NCBI GenBank assembly: GCA_964355545.1
Contig: CAYHEK010000079.1
Location: 1 to 6,541, forward strand
Length of the DNA stretch: 6,541 nt
Direction: 5' to 3'
DNA from: JAPLGE01 sp964355545
GTDB taxonomy: Bacteria; Bipolaricaulota; Bipolaricaulia; UBA7950; UBA9294
The notes under the pieces are model-generated. The model did not search any database and was not told where the DNA came from. It saw nothing but the letters and a program-made list of their open reading frames with translations. A program made the position numbers and the translations under genes. Shown here in pieces: positions 1-6,532 of the stretch. How positions within the stretch are numbered: the first letter of the stretch is position 1; each line of letters begins with the position of its first letter.

Positions 1-1
1 C

Positions 2-217
2 GAGAACTTCATGAAGCTGCAGCAGAGCCTTGAAGAGGTCGAGGACACGATCCAACGCTCGCGCGTTTACTACAACGCCGTCGTGCGCGACCTGAACACT
101 CGCATCCGTGTCTTCCCGCAGAGCCTGATCGCAAGCCTGTTTGGATTCAAGGAGCGCGAGTTCTACATGCTCCCAAGCGAGGCGGAGCGCGAGGCGCCGA
201 AGGTCAAGTTCTCGTGA
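2..217 (+). CDS. lemA: LemA family protein, C-terminal part (5' end outside window)
   Basis: The last 71 codons of a LemA-family gene; the frame is open from the first bases, so the start lies upstream of the window. The visible part matches the end of the LemA helical domain: ENFMKLQQSLEEVED, then a YNAVVRDLNTRIRVFP segment, then the family's very characteristic SLIASLFGFKEREFY and an acidic, proline-containing tail ending KVKFS. LemA proteins are usually about 180-200 residues, with one N-terminal membrane helix followed by a coiled-coil-rich soluble domain; that helix is not in view. Their biochemical role is not settled. The stop codon overlaps the start of the DUF2207 gene (GTGA), so the two are probably co-translated. 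LemA beside DUF2207 or TPM-domain membrane proteins is a recurrent arrangement. The family call is secure; the function is unknown. Confidence 0.93.
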   Translation, partial: ENFMKLQQSLEEVEDTIQRSRVYYNAVVRDLNTRIRVFPQSLIASLFGFKEREFYMLPSEAEREAPKVKFS

Positions 218-1962
218 GGACGAAGCTTGTCTTCTTCGCCCTTCTCCTTTGTGCCTCGGCCGTGGCGCAGGCGAGCCTGCGCATCCCGGAGTTTCGGAGC
301 GAGATCGAGCTCCTCCAGAGCGGGGAGATCGGGGTCGTCGAGACCCTCGCCGTCAACTTCCTCACCCCGCACCACGGGATCGAGCGCGACCTCCTCGTCT
401 CGAGCCGGGCTCCGACCGGGGAGAACCTCACGGTGGGGGTCAAGCTCGCAGGGGTCGAGGTCGATGGAGCGCCCGCCCCGTACACGACGCGCCGCGCGGG
501 GAGGGACCTCGTGATCCGCATCGGCGACCCCGACCGCACGATCACCGGTCTCCACACCTACACGATCCGCTACACGGTCGACCACGCCCTCGTCTTTCGC
601 CAGGCGTACGTCGACCTCTTCTGGAACGTGACGGGATACTGGGAGGTTCCGATCGACCACACGACCGCCCTCGTCCGGCTGCCCCAGGGGGTGGACACAA
701 GCCAGGTGACGACGGGCTCCTACGTCGGCTACGCGCAGAGCACGACCCGCGGACAGCCGGCGCGCCTCGATCCCGATGGTCGCTTCCGCTTCGAGGCGGG
801 CCCTCTCTCGCCGGCGGAGAACCTGACCCTGAACCTCGCGGTCCCGAGGGCAGGGCTCGGAATCGCTCCTCCCACGGCCTGGGAGCGGACGCTCCGCTTC
901 CTCGGGGCGAACGTGTACGCCGTCCTCCCCCTCCTCACGCTTGTGGGGATGATCGTCCTGTGGGCCAAGGTGGGGAAGGATCCGACCAAGGGGACGATCG
1001 CCCCCCGCTTCGACCCCCCGACGGGAATGGACGCGGGTGAGGCCGGCGTCCTGATCGACGACCGCGTCGACCTGCGCGACCTCTCCGCGATGGTCATCGA
1101 CCTTGCCGTCAAGGGCTACCTGAAGATCCAGGAGGTCCGCGAGGAGGAGCTCGGGGTCGCCGCTAAGGTGAAGGACCTCCTGCGACGCTCTGCACCTGCC
1201 GACTACGAGTTCGTGAAGGGGAAGGCGCAAGACGAGGGGCTCTCCGCGGCGGAGCGCTCCCTCCTCGAGGCGATCTTCGACGCCGCCCATCCGGAGAAGC
1301 GGACCCTCTCGTCGCTTGAGAACGAATTCTACAAGTCCCTTCCCGCCATCAAGTCAAGCCTCTACGCCTCCCTGATCAAGAAGCGCTACTACCCTCACAA
1401 CCCGGAGCGAACCCGCCGCTCTTACGCCGGCTTCGCCGGGGCGATCGTCGCCCTGGGGATCGGGATCGGCGTCGTCTTCCACTCCCTCTACCTCGCGGCG
1501 GCGATCGTCGTCTCGGGCCTCATCGTCCTTGGCTTCTCCCCGATCATGCCGCGGAAGACGAAGAAGGGGGTGGAGGCCCTGCGCGACCTCCTCGGTCTCG
1601 CCGAGTACATCGGCCGGGCCGAGGTGAAGAAGATGGAGTTCCACGACGCGCCGGAGAAGAGCCCGCAGCTCTTCGAGAAGCTCCTCCCCTACGCGATCGC
1701 CCTCAACCTGACCGGGGTGTGGACCAAGCAGTTCGAAGGACTGCTCGAGGAGCCGCCCGCCTGGTACGTGGGAAGGACGCCCGTCTTCAGCGGTCACCTC
1801 TTCGCCCTGTCCATGCTCAACCTCTCCTCGGGGATGCAGCGCACGTTCGTCGCCGCGCCCCGCACGACCTCCGGCGGCCACACCGCGTGGGGCGGAGGGG
1901 GACACTTCGGTGGTGGCTTCTCCGGCGGTGGGTTCGGCGGCGGCGGCGGCCGCGGCTGGTAG
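214..1962 (+). CDS. DUF2207 family membrane protein with glycine-rich C-terminal tail
   Basis: A 582-residue protein starting at GTG 214, within the lemA stop (GTGA overlap). A purine-rich GAAGGT about ten bases upstream is a modest ribosome binding site. Residues 1-20 are a Sec signal peptide (RTK, then FFALLLCASAVAQA, cleavage near A18 or A20). Residues about 21-230 form an extracytoplasmic beta-rich domain typical of DUF2207, including LTPHHGIERDL near the start and TGYWEVPI in the middle. A membrane helix spans about 233-251, followed by a cytoplasmic region of about 150 residues. Two further helices lie at about 404-424 and 425-445, then a second soluble region (EALRDLLGLAEYIGRAE). The last 29 residues are mostly glycine with aromatics, a tail common in this family and in TPM-domain proteins. 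Length and layout fit the family (E. coli YciQ type). The molecular function is unknown; an envelope role with LemA is inferred from context only. Confidence 0.92.
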   Translation: MRTKLVFFALLLCASAVAQASLRIPEFRSEIELLQSGEIGVVETLAVNFLTPHHGIERDLLVSSRAPTGENLTVGVKLAGVEVDGAPAPYTTRRAGRDLVIRIGDPDRTITGLHTYTIRYTVDHALVFRQAYVDLFWNVTGYWEVPIDHTTALVRLPQGVDTSQVTTGSYVGYAQSTTRGQPARLDPDGRFRFEAGPLSPAENLTLNLAVPRAGLGIAPPTAWERTLRFLGANVYAVLPLLTLVGMIVLWAKVGKDPTKGTIAPRFDPPTGMDAGEAGVLIDDRVDLRDLSAMVIDLAVKGYLKIQEVREEELGVAAKVKDLLRRSAPADYEFVKGKAQDEGLSAAERSLLEAIFDAAHPEKRTLSSLENEFYKSLPAIKSSLYASLIKKRYYPHNPERTRRSYAGFAGAIVALGIGIGVVFHSLYLAAAIVVSGLIVLGFSPIMPRKTKKGVEALRDLLGLAEYIGRAEVKKMEFHDAPEKSPQLFEKLLPYAIALNLTGVWTKQFEGLLEEPPAWYVGRTPVFSGHLFALSMLNLSSGMQRTFVAAPRTTSGGHTAWGGGGHFGGGFSGGGFGGGGGRGW

Positions 1963-2019
1963 ACTCCGGGCGAAAGAGCTGACCTAAGCTACCTTTCTCG
2001 TTTCTAGCGGACGCCCTAT

Positions 2020-2051
2020 CGGGAGGGTATCATCCCGCCTCACCAGGCGGG
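2020..2051 (+). other. Overlapping inverted repeats in the gap before the DUF922 gene
   Basis: In the 111-base gap after the DUF2207 gene, CCCGCCT (2034-2040) and AGGCGGG (2045-2051) form a perfect 7-bp stem with a CACC loop. CGGGA (2020-2024) can instead pair with TCCCG (2033-2037) around an 8-base loop. The two stems share bases 2034-2037, so they exclude each other. No T-tract follows, so this is not a canonical Rho-independent terminator. The second arm ends 12 bases before the AAGGAGG ribosome binding site. It could be a weak terminator for lemA-DUF2207, a leader structure for the next gene, or chance in GC-rich DNA. Confidence 0.4.
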
Positions 2052-2073
2052 CCTTGCGCTCCAAGGAGGGAAG

Positions 2074-2721
2074 ATGAGGGGAAGGAGGGTGAGACGGATG
2101 AGAGCGGTTGCTCTTCCCTTCCTCCTTTTCCTCCTCGCGCCGGTCGCTTTCCCCACGCGCGGAGACGACGTCCCAGCCTCCGCCTCCGCGGAGGTCTCCT
2201 GGGATGCGGGAAGGCCGATCTCCTGGTCCGACTTCCGAGGGGTGCCTCCCCAGGATGCCGCCTGGTGTGGAGAGGCGGCCGCGATCCACATGACGCTCGG
2301 CTGGCACGCCCTCTTCAAGGTGAGCTACGTGCCGCAGACGAAGGCCTGGAAGGGGACGGTCGACCGCGCCGCGCTTTCGGTCACGAACACGATGGATCCC
2401 ACGCGTTCGTGGGGCGCGCCCGGCAAGGAGCGGCCGGACATCCTCCGCCACGAGCAGCGCCACTTCGACCTAAGCGAGGTCTACCGCCGCAAGCTTTTCG
2501 ACGCCCTCTCCGTTCTCCAAGCCGAGGGAGGAAGCCCAGAGGTTGTGGAGGAGACGCTCCAAAAGAAGATCCAAGAGACGGCGAGCGCGATCCTCGCGAG
2601 GGCGAAGGAGCTTCAGACCCGCTACGACGCGGAGACAGACCACGGCAAGGACCCCTCCAAGCAAGCCGACTGGGGCAGCACGATCCTCCTCTGGCTCGCC
2701 GAGCCGGCCAAGGCTCCTTAG
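2074..2721 (+). CDS. Secreted DUF922-type putative zinc-dependent protease
   Basis: A 215-residue protein read from ATG 2074. That start has AAGGAGG at 2063-2069 but only a 4-base gap. A second ATG at 2098 (207 residues) has GGAGG at 2084-2088 with a 9-base gap and also gives a clean signal peptide, so the start is unresolved. Residues 11-26 are a hydrophobic export signal, placing the protein outside the cytoplasm. Residues 40-58 carry the motif RPISWSDFRGVP, like the RPLTWxDFxGxPP opening of DUF922 proteins. Residues 124-137 hold LRHEQRHFDLSEVY, in which HEQRH (H126, E127, H130) is a zincin-type HExxH motif followed by FDL, the family hallmark. The C-terminal third is helical and charged. 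Protease activity is predicted for the family, not demonstrated here. It stands as a single-gene unit between two inverted repeats; no partner is evident. Confidence 0.8.
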   Translation: MRGRRVRRMRAVALPFLLFLLAPVAFPTRGDDVPASASAEVSWDAGRPISWSDFRGVPPQDAAWCGEAAAIHMTLGWHALFKVSYVPQTKAWKGTVDRAALSVTNTMDPTRSWGAPGKERPDILRHEQRHFDLSEVYRRKLFDALSVLQAEGGSPEVVEETLQKKIQETASAILARAKELQTRYDAETDHGKDPSKQADWGSTILLWLAEPAKAP

Positions 2722-2732
2722 ACGAGACGGCC

Positions 2733-2781
2733 GGCCGCGGCCAGCCACCCGGCAGAATCACAGACGTGCGGCCTCTTTTTT
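2733..2781 (+). terminator. Probable Rho-independent terminator of the DUF922 gene
   Basis: Starting 12 bases after the DUF922 stop codon, GGCCGC (2733-2738) can pair with GCGGCC (2768-2773). TC and a run of six T (2776-2781) follow immediately. The 29-base loop is longer than usual, but the arm adjoining the T-run is GC-only and this is the only T-run of that length I saw. Position and polarity fit an end for the upstream transcript and isolate it from the pst operon. Confidence 0.55.
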
Positions 2782-2787
2782 GAGCAG

Positions 2788-2802
2788 ACCGCCAACGGCG
2801 GT
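2788..2802 (+). other. Short perfect hairpin after the terminator T-run
   Basis: ACCGCC (2788-2793) and GGCGGT (2797-2802) form a perfect 6-bp stem with an AAC loop, seven bases downstream of the T-run. It has no T-tract of its own on the + strand. On the - strand it is followed by an A-run, not a T-run. It may be a secondary stop or RNA-end structure; a chance occurrence in GC-rich DNA is also likely. Confidence 0.3.
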
Positions 2803-2946
2803 GGCCTTCCGGTGAAGCTACGACATCCTCTCTTCCGCGGCGGATGACGATCGACATGCTGGAAGTGGAAGAGCTCAGTTCCCCTCGACGCCCAGGGGAG
2901 GACGGTCTCTCTACCCTGGTTCGGGTTGTAGCGGAATGGCGAGCGC

Positions 2947-2974
2947 TTGACATGAGGGGGTGAAAGTATATACT
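2947..2974 (+). promoter_or_regulatory. Strong sigma70-type promoter of the pst operon
   Basis: TTGACA (2947-2952) is a perfect -35 hexamer. It is separated by 16 bases from TATACT (2969-2974), a one-mismatch -10 box. The -10 lies in an AT-rich island within otherwise GC-rich DNA. The predicted transcription start is near 2981. That excludes the GTG at 2960 as the pstS start on this transcript and leaves a leader of about 25 bases. A 12-base perfect palindrome sits on the -10 box (listed separately). Confidence 0.75.
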
Positions 2975-2975
2975 T
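2964..2975. promoter_or_regulatory. Palindrome AAGTATATACTT over the pstS -10 box (possible operator)
   Basis: AAGTATATACTT is its own reverse complement and fully covers the -10 hexamer of the pst promoter. A dimeric regulator bound here would block RNA polymerase. A related TATAC also occurs at 2989-2993, before the ribosome binding site. AT-rich -10 regions are self-complementary fairly easily, so this is a candidate operator only. Confidence 0.35.
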
Positions 2976-3004
2976 CGGCGACAATATCTATACAAAGGAA
3001 GGTG

Positions 3005-3856
3005 GTGTCGTTGTCAATAACTCGCGCGTTCCGCAGTACGCTGGTCCTCGGCCTCGCGCTTCTCACGTTCGGGTGTGGAGGCTTCGCTACAGACAAGGTC
3101 ACCATGAAGGGGTCAACCACGGTCCTCCCGATCGCCCAGCTCATCTCCGAGGCGCTCGCCCCGGGCCTCGTCGTCTCGGTGCAGGGCGGCGGGTCGGGCG
3201 TCGGCATCACCTCAATCATCGACGGGACGACCGACATCGCCAATTCGTCTCGGCACGTGAAGCTCGAGGAGTTTCAGAAGGCGGTCACCAACGGGGTCAT
3301 GCCCTACATCTTCGAGATCGCGATCGACGCCCTAGTCATCGTCGTCCACCCGTCGAACCCGATCGCGCAGTTAAGCTACGAGGACCTGCGCCGGATCTAC
3401 CTCGGCGAGGTCAGGAACTGGAAAGAGCTCGGCGGCAAGGACATGGTCATCGTCGTCGTCTCCCGTGACTCCTCCTCGGGGACCTACGGCACATTCAAGG
3501 AGCTCGTCCTCGAGAACAGGGAGGTGACGGCCGGAGCCCTCTTCCAGTCGTCCAACGGCGCCGTGGCGACGACCGTCGCCTCCACGCCGGGCGCGATCGG
3601 CTACGTCGGCCTGGGCTACCTGCAGCCGGGCCTGAAGGCCCTGCCGCTCGCCATGACGGCGGCCGGCCCGTTCGTCACCGCAAGTGTTGAGACTGCCCTC
3701 TCGCTCGAGTACCCCCTTGCTCGCCCCCTGTTCATGATCACCAACGGCTACCCGCAGGGCGCCGTGGCCCAGGTCATCCGGTTCGCCCTCTCGGATGAGG
3801 GTCAGAAGCTCGTTCTCGAGGCGGGGTACGCTCCGATCCGCCCTCTCGCGAACTAG
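3005..3856 (+). CDS. pstS: Phosphate ABC transporter substrate-binding protein PstS (probable lipoprotein)
   Basis: A 283-residue phosphate-binding protein of the PBP-like (PstS) family, the capture subunit of the high-affinity Pst importer. I chose GTG 3005: AAAGGA at 2994-2999 sits 5 bases upstream, and the frame's longer start (GTG 2960) lies ahead of the predicted transcription start. GTG 3002 and TTG 3011 remain possible. Residues 1-24 are an export signal with two arginines, a LVLGLALLTF core and Cys24; TFGC is an imperfect lipobox, so membrane anchoring is likely but not certain. Binding-loop motifs are in place: KGSTTVLP (35-42), GGGSGVGI (61-68), DIANSSR (77-83), SRDSSSGTYG (153-162) and a later SSNGAV. 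LRRIYLGEVRNWKELGG (128-144) is typical of the family. It is the first gene of pstSCAB. At 283 residues it is compact compared with the E. coli protein (about 346), but no motif seems missing. Confidence 0.95.
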   Translation: MSLSITRAFRSTLVLGLALLTFGCGGFATDKVTMKGSTTVLPIAQLISEALAPGLVVSVQGGGSGVGITSIIDGTTDIANSSRHVKLEEFQKAVTNGVMPYIFEIAIDALVIVVHPSNPIAQLSYEDLRRIYLGEVRNWKELGGKDMVIVVVSRDSSSGTYGTFKELVLENREVTAGALFQSSNGAVATTVASTPGAIGYVGLGYLQPGLKALPLAMTAAGPFVTASVETALSLEYPLARPLFMITNGYPQGAVAQVIRFALSDEGQKLVLEAGYAPIRPLAN

Positions 3857-3879
3857 CCCCACCACCCTGAGGAGGCGAC

Positions 3880-3908
3880 TTGTCTGCCATGTTCTCCGCG
3901 TATATAGT
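3880..3908 (+). promoter_or_regulatory. Candidate internal promoter between pstS and pstC
   Basis: TTGTCT (3880-3885) and TATAGT (3903-3908) are spaced by exactly 17 bases, inside the only other AT-rich island I noticed (3900-3924). The implied transcription start near 3915 would place the pstC ATG at 3921 almost at the RNA 5' end, giving a near-leaderless message. Both hexamers have two mismatches to consensus, so strength is uncertain. The island shares GTATATA with the pstS promoter. Confidence 0.35.
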
Positions 3909-3924
3909 TTCATGCAGACTATGA
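3880..3924 (+). CDS. Possible 14-residue leader peptide overlapping the pstC start
   Basis: GAGGAGG at 3869-3875 is among the best ribosome binding sites in the window, yet it is 45 bases from the pstC ATG. It instead fronts TTG 3880 (4-base gap), or ATG 3889 in the same frame (13-base gap). This frame reads [14 protein letters not shown] and ends in TGA 3922-3924, which overlaps the pstC ATG at 3921 as ATGA. That geometry suits translational coupling from a small upstream peptide into pstC. The TTG start and short gap are not ideal, and no homolog is recognised. It may also be a relic of an older pstC start. Confidence 0.3.
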   Translation: MSAMFSAYIVSCRL

Positions 3925-4853
3925 ACGCCGGGGCGCGGAGGGCCGAGAAACGCCCGCCGAAGGGAAGGCAGCGCGCCCTTGCGCGCCGCCTCGCGCAGCG
4001 GGTCGACCGGCCAATCTTCTTCGCGCTCGGCCTCGTCTCGCTGGTCGCCCTGGGGATCATCGTCTTCTTCGTCGTTTGGGAGGCCGTCCCAGTCTTCCGG
4101 TACGCCTCTCTCTCTGAGCTCCTTGGCTCGTCGTGGTCCCCGACGAGCGAACCGCCTCGTTTCGGCGCCCTGTCCATGATCGTCGGCACGGCGCTCGTCA
4201 CCCTGGGCGCGCTCCTCCTCGCTATCCCGTTGGGGTTCGCGGCGGCCGGGTTCGTCGCCGAGATCGCGCCCGCGGCGTTCCGGGACCTGACGAAGTCCCT
4301 GCTCGAGCTCCTGGCCGCCATCCCCTCCGTCGTGTACGGGTTCTTCGGCCTCACAGTCGTCGCTCCGTTTGTCCAGCGCGCGTTCCACCTGCCCACCGGC
4401 CAGAACGCCCTCTCCGCCTCCCTCATCCTCGGGCTGATGGCCCTCCCCACCGTGGCCAGCCTGGCCGAGGACGCCCTCACCGCCGTCCCAAAGGGACACC
4501 GCGAGGCATCTCTCGCCCTGGGCGCCTCGCGTTGGCAGACGACGTGGCGGGTCGTCTTCCCTTCCGCCTTCTCCGGTCTGTTCGGAGCCGCTGTCCTGGG
4601 GATGGGCCGAGCCGTGGGGGAGACGATGGCCGTCCTGATGGTGGCGGGGAACTCCCCGGTGGTCACTTGGTCTCTCTTGAGGCCGGTGCGGACCCTGACC
4701 GCGGGAATCGCCCTGGAGATGGCGGAGGCCCCATCCGGCAGCCCACACTATCATGCCCTGTTCATGCTGGGCGCGATCCTCCTCCTCATCACCCTCGTCA
4801 CCAACGGGCTCGCCGAGTGGTTCTGCGGACGCGTCGCGAGGCAGGGGGAATGA
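3921..4853 (+). CDS. pstC: Phosphate ABC transporter permease PstC
   Basis: A 310-residue inner-membrane permease that pairs with PstA to form the phosphate channel (E. coli PstC is 319). An Arg/Lys-rich cytoplasmic N-terminus (residues 5-30) precedes the first helix (about 32-54). Further hydrophobic segments lie at about 84-112, 127-150, 164-182, 216-243 and near the C-terminus. The EAA loop that docks on the ATPase is clear at 195-214 ([13 protein letters not shown]), and the family motif [10 protein letters not shown] follows at 229-238. [15 protein letters not shown] (130-144) is also typical. ATG 3921 was chosen for its ATGA overlap with the small upstream frame; ATG 3912 is in frame and equally short of a ribosome binding site. 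No other usual start codon lies in this frame between the pstS stop and 3912. Its end overlaps pstA by 4 bases (ATGA). Confidence 0.94.
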   Translation: MNAGARRAEKRPPKGRQRALARRLAQRVDRPIFFALGLVSLVALGIIVFFVVWEAVPVFRYASLSELLGSSWSPTSEPPRFGALSMIVGTALVTLGALLLAIPLGFAAAGFVAEIAPAAFRDLTKSLLELLAAIPSVVYGFFGLTVVAPFVQRAFHLPTGQNALSASLILGLMALPTVASLAEDALTAVPKGHREASLALGASRWQTTWRVVFPSAFSGLFGAAVLGMGRAVGETMAVLMVAGNSPVVTWSLLRPVRTLTAGIALEMAEAPSGSPHYHALFMLGAILLLITLVTNGLAEWFCGRVARQGE

Positions 4854-5721
4854 GCCGACGACCGAGCGCGCGAAGGAGGAAGGTGACCGAGGTCGTGGCC
4901 TTCTCTCTCCTCGGGGCGGCGACCCTGGCCGGGCTGTTCGCGCTCGGGATCATCCTGTACTACATGATCTCCCGAGGGAGCGGCGCCCTGTCGTGGGAGT
5001 TCCTTTCCACCTTCCCGCGGAAGGGGATGACCGCCGGGGGGATCTACCCGGCCCTCGTCGGGAGCCTCTACCTGACCGCCGGCGCGCTCGTCATCGCCCT
5101 GCCCCTCTCCCTCGGGGCGGCCGTCTTCCTCGTCGAGTACGCCCGCGAGAGGATTTTGGTCCGCGCGATCCGCATCGGCGTGAACACGCTGGCCGGCGTC
5201 CCGTCGATCGTGTTCGGGCTTCTCGGCCTCGCCCTGTTCGTCAAGGCGCTCGGGATCGGCGTCTCGGTCCTCGCAGGATCCCTCACCCTCGCCCTCCTTA
5301 TCCTGCCCCTTCTGATCAGGACCGCGGAAGAGGCCCTCCGCGCCGTCCCCCGCAGCTTCCGCGAGGCGGGGCTCGCCCTTGGGGCGACCCGCTGGCGCAC
5401 GATCCGCTCGATCGTCCTCCCCGCCGCCATGCCAGGGATCCTGACGGGCATCGTGCTGGGGCTCTCTCGGGCGATCGGGGAGACGGCGCCAATCATGTTC
5501 ACCGCTGCCGCGTTCTTCACCCCGCGGCTCCCCACCTCGCCGCTCGACGAGGTGATGGCCCTGCCGTATCACGTCTTCGTCATGGCCACGGAGAGCCCCA
5601 ATGCTTGGAAGACCAAGGACCTGCAGTACGGGGCGGTGCTCGTCCTCCTCGGCCTCGTCCTGGTGCTGAACCTCGGCGCGATCGTCCTGCGCGCCCACGC
5701 TCGAAGGAGGAAGGTGTGGTG

Positions 5722-5722
<1 letters not shown>
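4850..5722 (+). CDS. pstA: Phosphate ABC transporter permease PstA
   Basis: A 290-residue second channel subunit (E. coli PstA is 296). ATG 4850 overlaps the pstC stop (ATGA), with AGGGGG just upstream, and is the natural start; the frame is open far upstream only as a shadow of pstC. A basic N-terminus (RRPSARRRK) precedes helix 1 (about 15-40). Other hydrophobic segments are at about 66-95, 107-134, 138-157, 194-220 and 265-282. The EAA loop is at 172-191 ([13 protein letters not shown]) and is followed by [13 protein letters not shown] (205-217), the signature that separates PstA from PstC (GETAP rather than GETMA). [16 protein letters not shown] (112-127) matches the family. The protein ends HARRRKVW. 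Its last base is the first base of the pstB ATG (TGATG), so the two are translationally coupled. Confidence 0.95.
4871..4885 (+). repeat. 15-base repeat, copy 1 (start of pstA)
   Basis: CGAAGGAGGAAGGTG occurs here, near the 5' end of pstA, and again at 5702-5716, at its 3' end. Both are read in the same frame, so PstA has RRRKV at each end. This copy contains a strong ribosome-binding-like AAGGAGG with an in-frame GTG at 4883, but the gap is only 3 bases, so it is a poor alternative start. Confidence 0.6.
5702..5716 (+). promoter_or_regulatory. pstB ribosome binding site (copy 2 of the 15-base repeat)
   Basis: CGAAGGAGGAAGGTG at the end of pstA supplies AAGGAGG (5704-5710) and AGGAAGG (5708-5714) as binding sites for pstB. 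In-frame GTG 5716, GTG 5719 and ATG 5722 follow at gaps of 5, 8 and 11 bases from AAGGAGG. The ATG is 7 bases from AGGAAGG. The start is therefore ambiguous by two codons. Confidence 0.65.
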
Positions 5723-6531
<809 letters not shown>

Positions 6532-6532
6532 G

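Larger units (their letters stand above)
2722..2946 (+). other. Non-coding region upstream of the pst operon
   Basis: Between the DUF922 stop and the pst promoter I find no convincing gene on either strand; the open frames here are rich in arginine, proline and serine, as expected for GC-rich shadows. After the terminator, the stretch 2803-2946 holds TCCCCT (2880-2885) and AGGGGA (2894-2899), which can form a 6-bp hairpin. It also holds two CGACAT copies (2821-2826 and 2852-2857) 31 bases apart. About 140 bases of unassigned sequence ahead of a phosphate-uptake operon is where PhoB/PhoP-type activator sites would be expected, but I cannot match a known Pho box. Confidence 0.45.

Noticed and set aside
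163..1290. Long - strand open frame of 375 codons opposite the DUF2207 gene
   Set aside because: Its product is mostly Arg, Gly, Asp, Glu and Val without domain motifs, and it lies wholly opposite a well-supported gene. This is the usual artefact of GC-rich codon positions.
1870..1962. G-rich repeats at the end of the DUF2207 gene as a DNA repeat or regulatory element
   Set aside because: They are explained by glycine codons of the family's usual Gly-rich tail, in frame to the stop codon.
2911..2931. Possible tRNA T-arm (GGTTCG with flanking complementary bases)
   Set aside because: No acceptor stem, anticodon arm or D-arm could be found around it, and the -35 of the pst promoter begins 16 bases later. 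The bases form at best a small imperfect hairpin.
3371..4754. Long - strand open frames (431 and 326 codons) opposite pstS and pstC
   Set aside because: They are low-complexity arginine- or glycine/glutamate-rich products with no recognisable fold, and they span the pstS-pstC boundary on the opposite strand. They are shadows of the real genes.
4133..4849. Upstream extensions of the pstA and pstB frames as one long fused protein
   Set aside because: The extensions read through pstC and pstA in a second frame and encode Arg/Pro-rich sequence. Family length, ribosome binding sites and overlaps support starts at 4850 and 5722.
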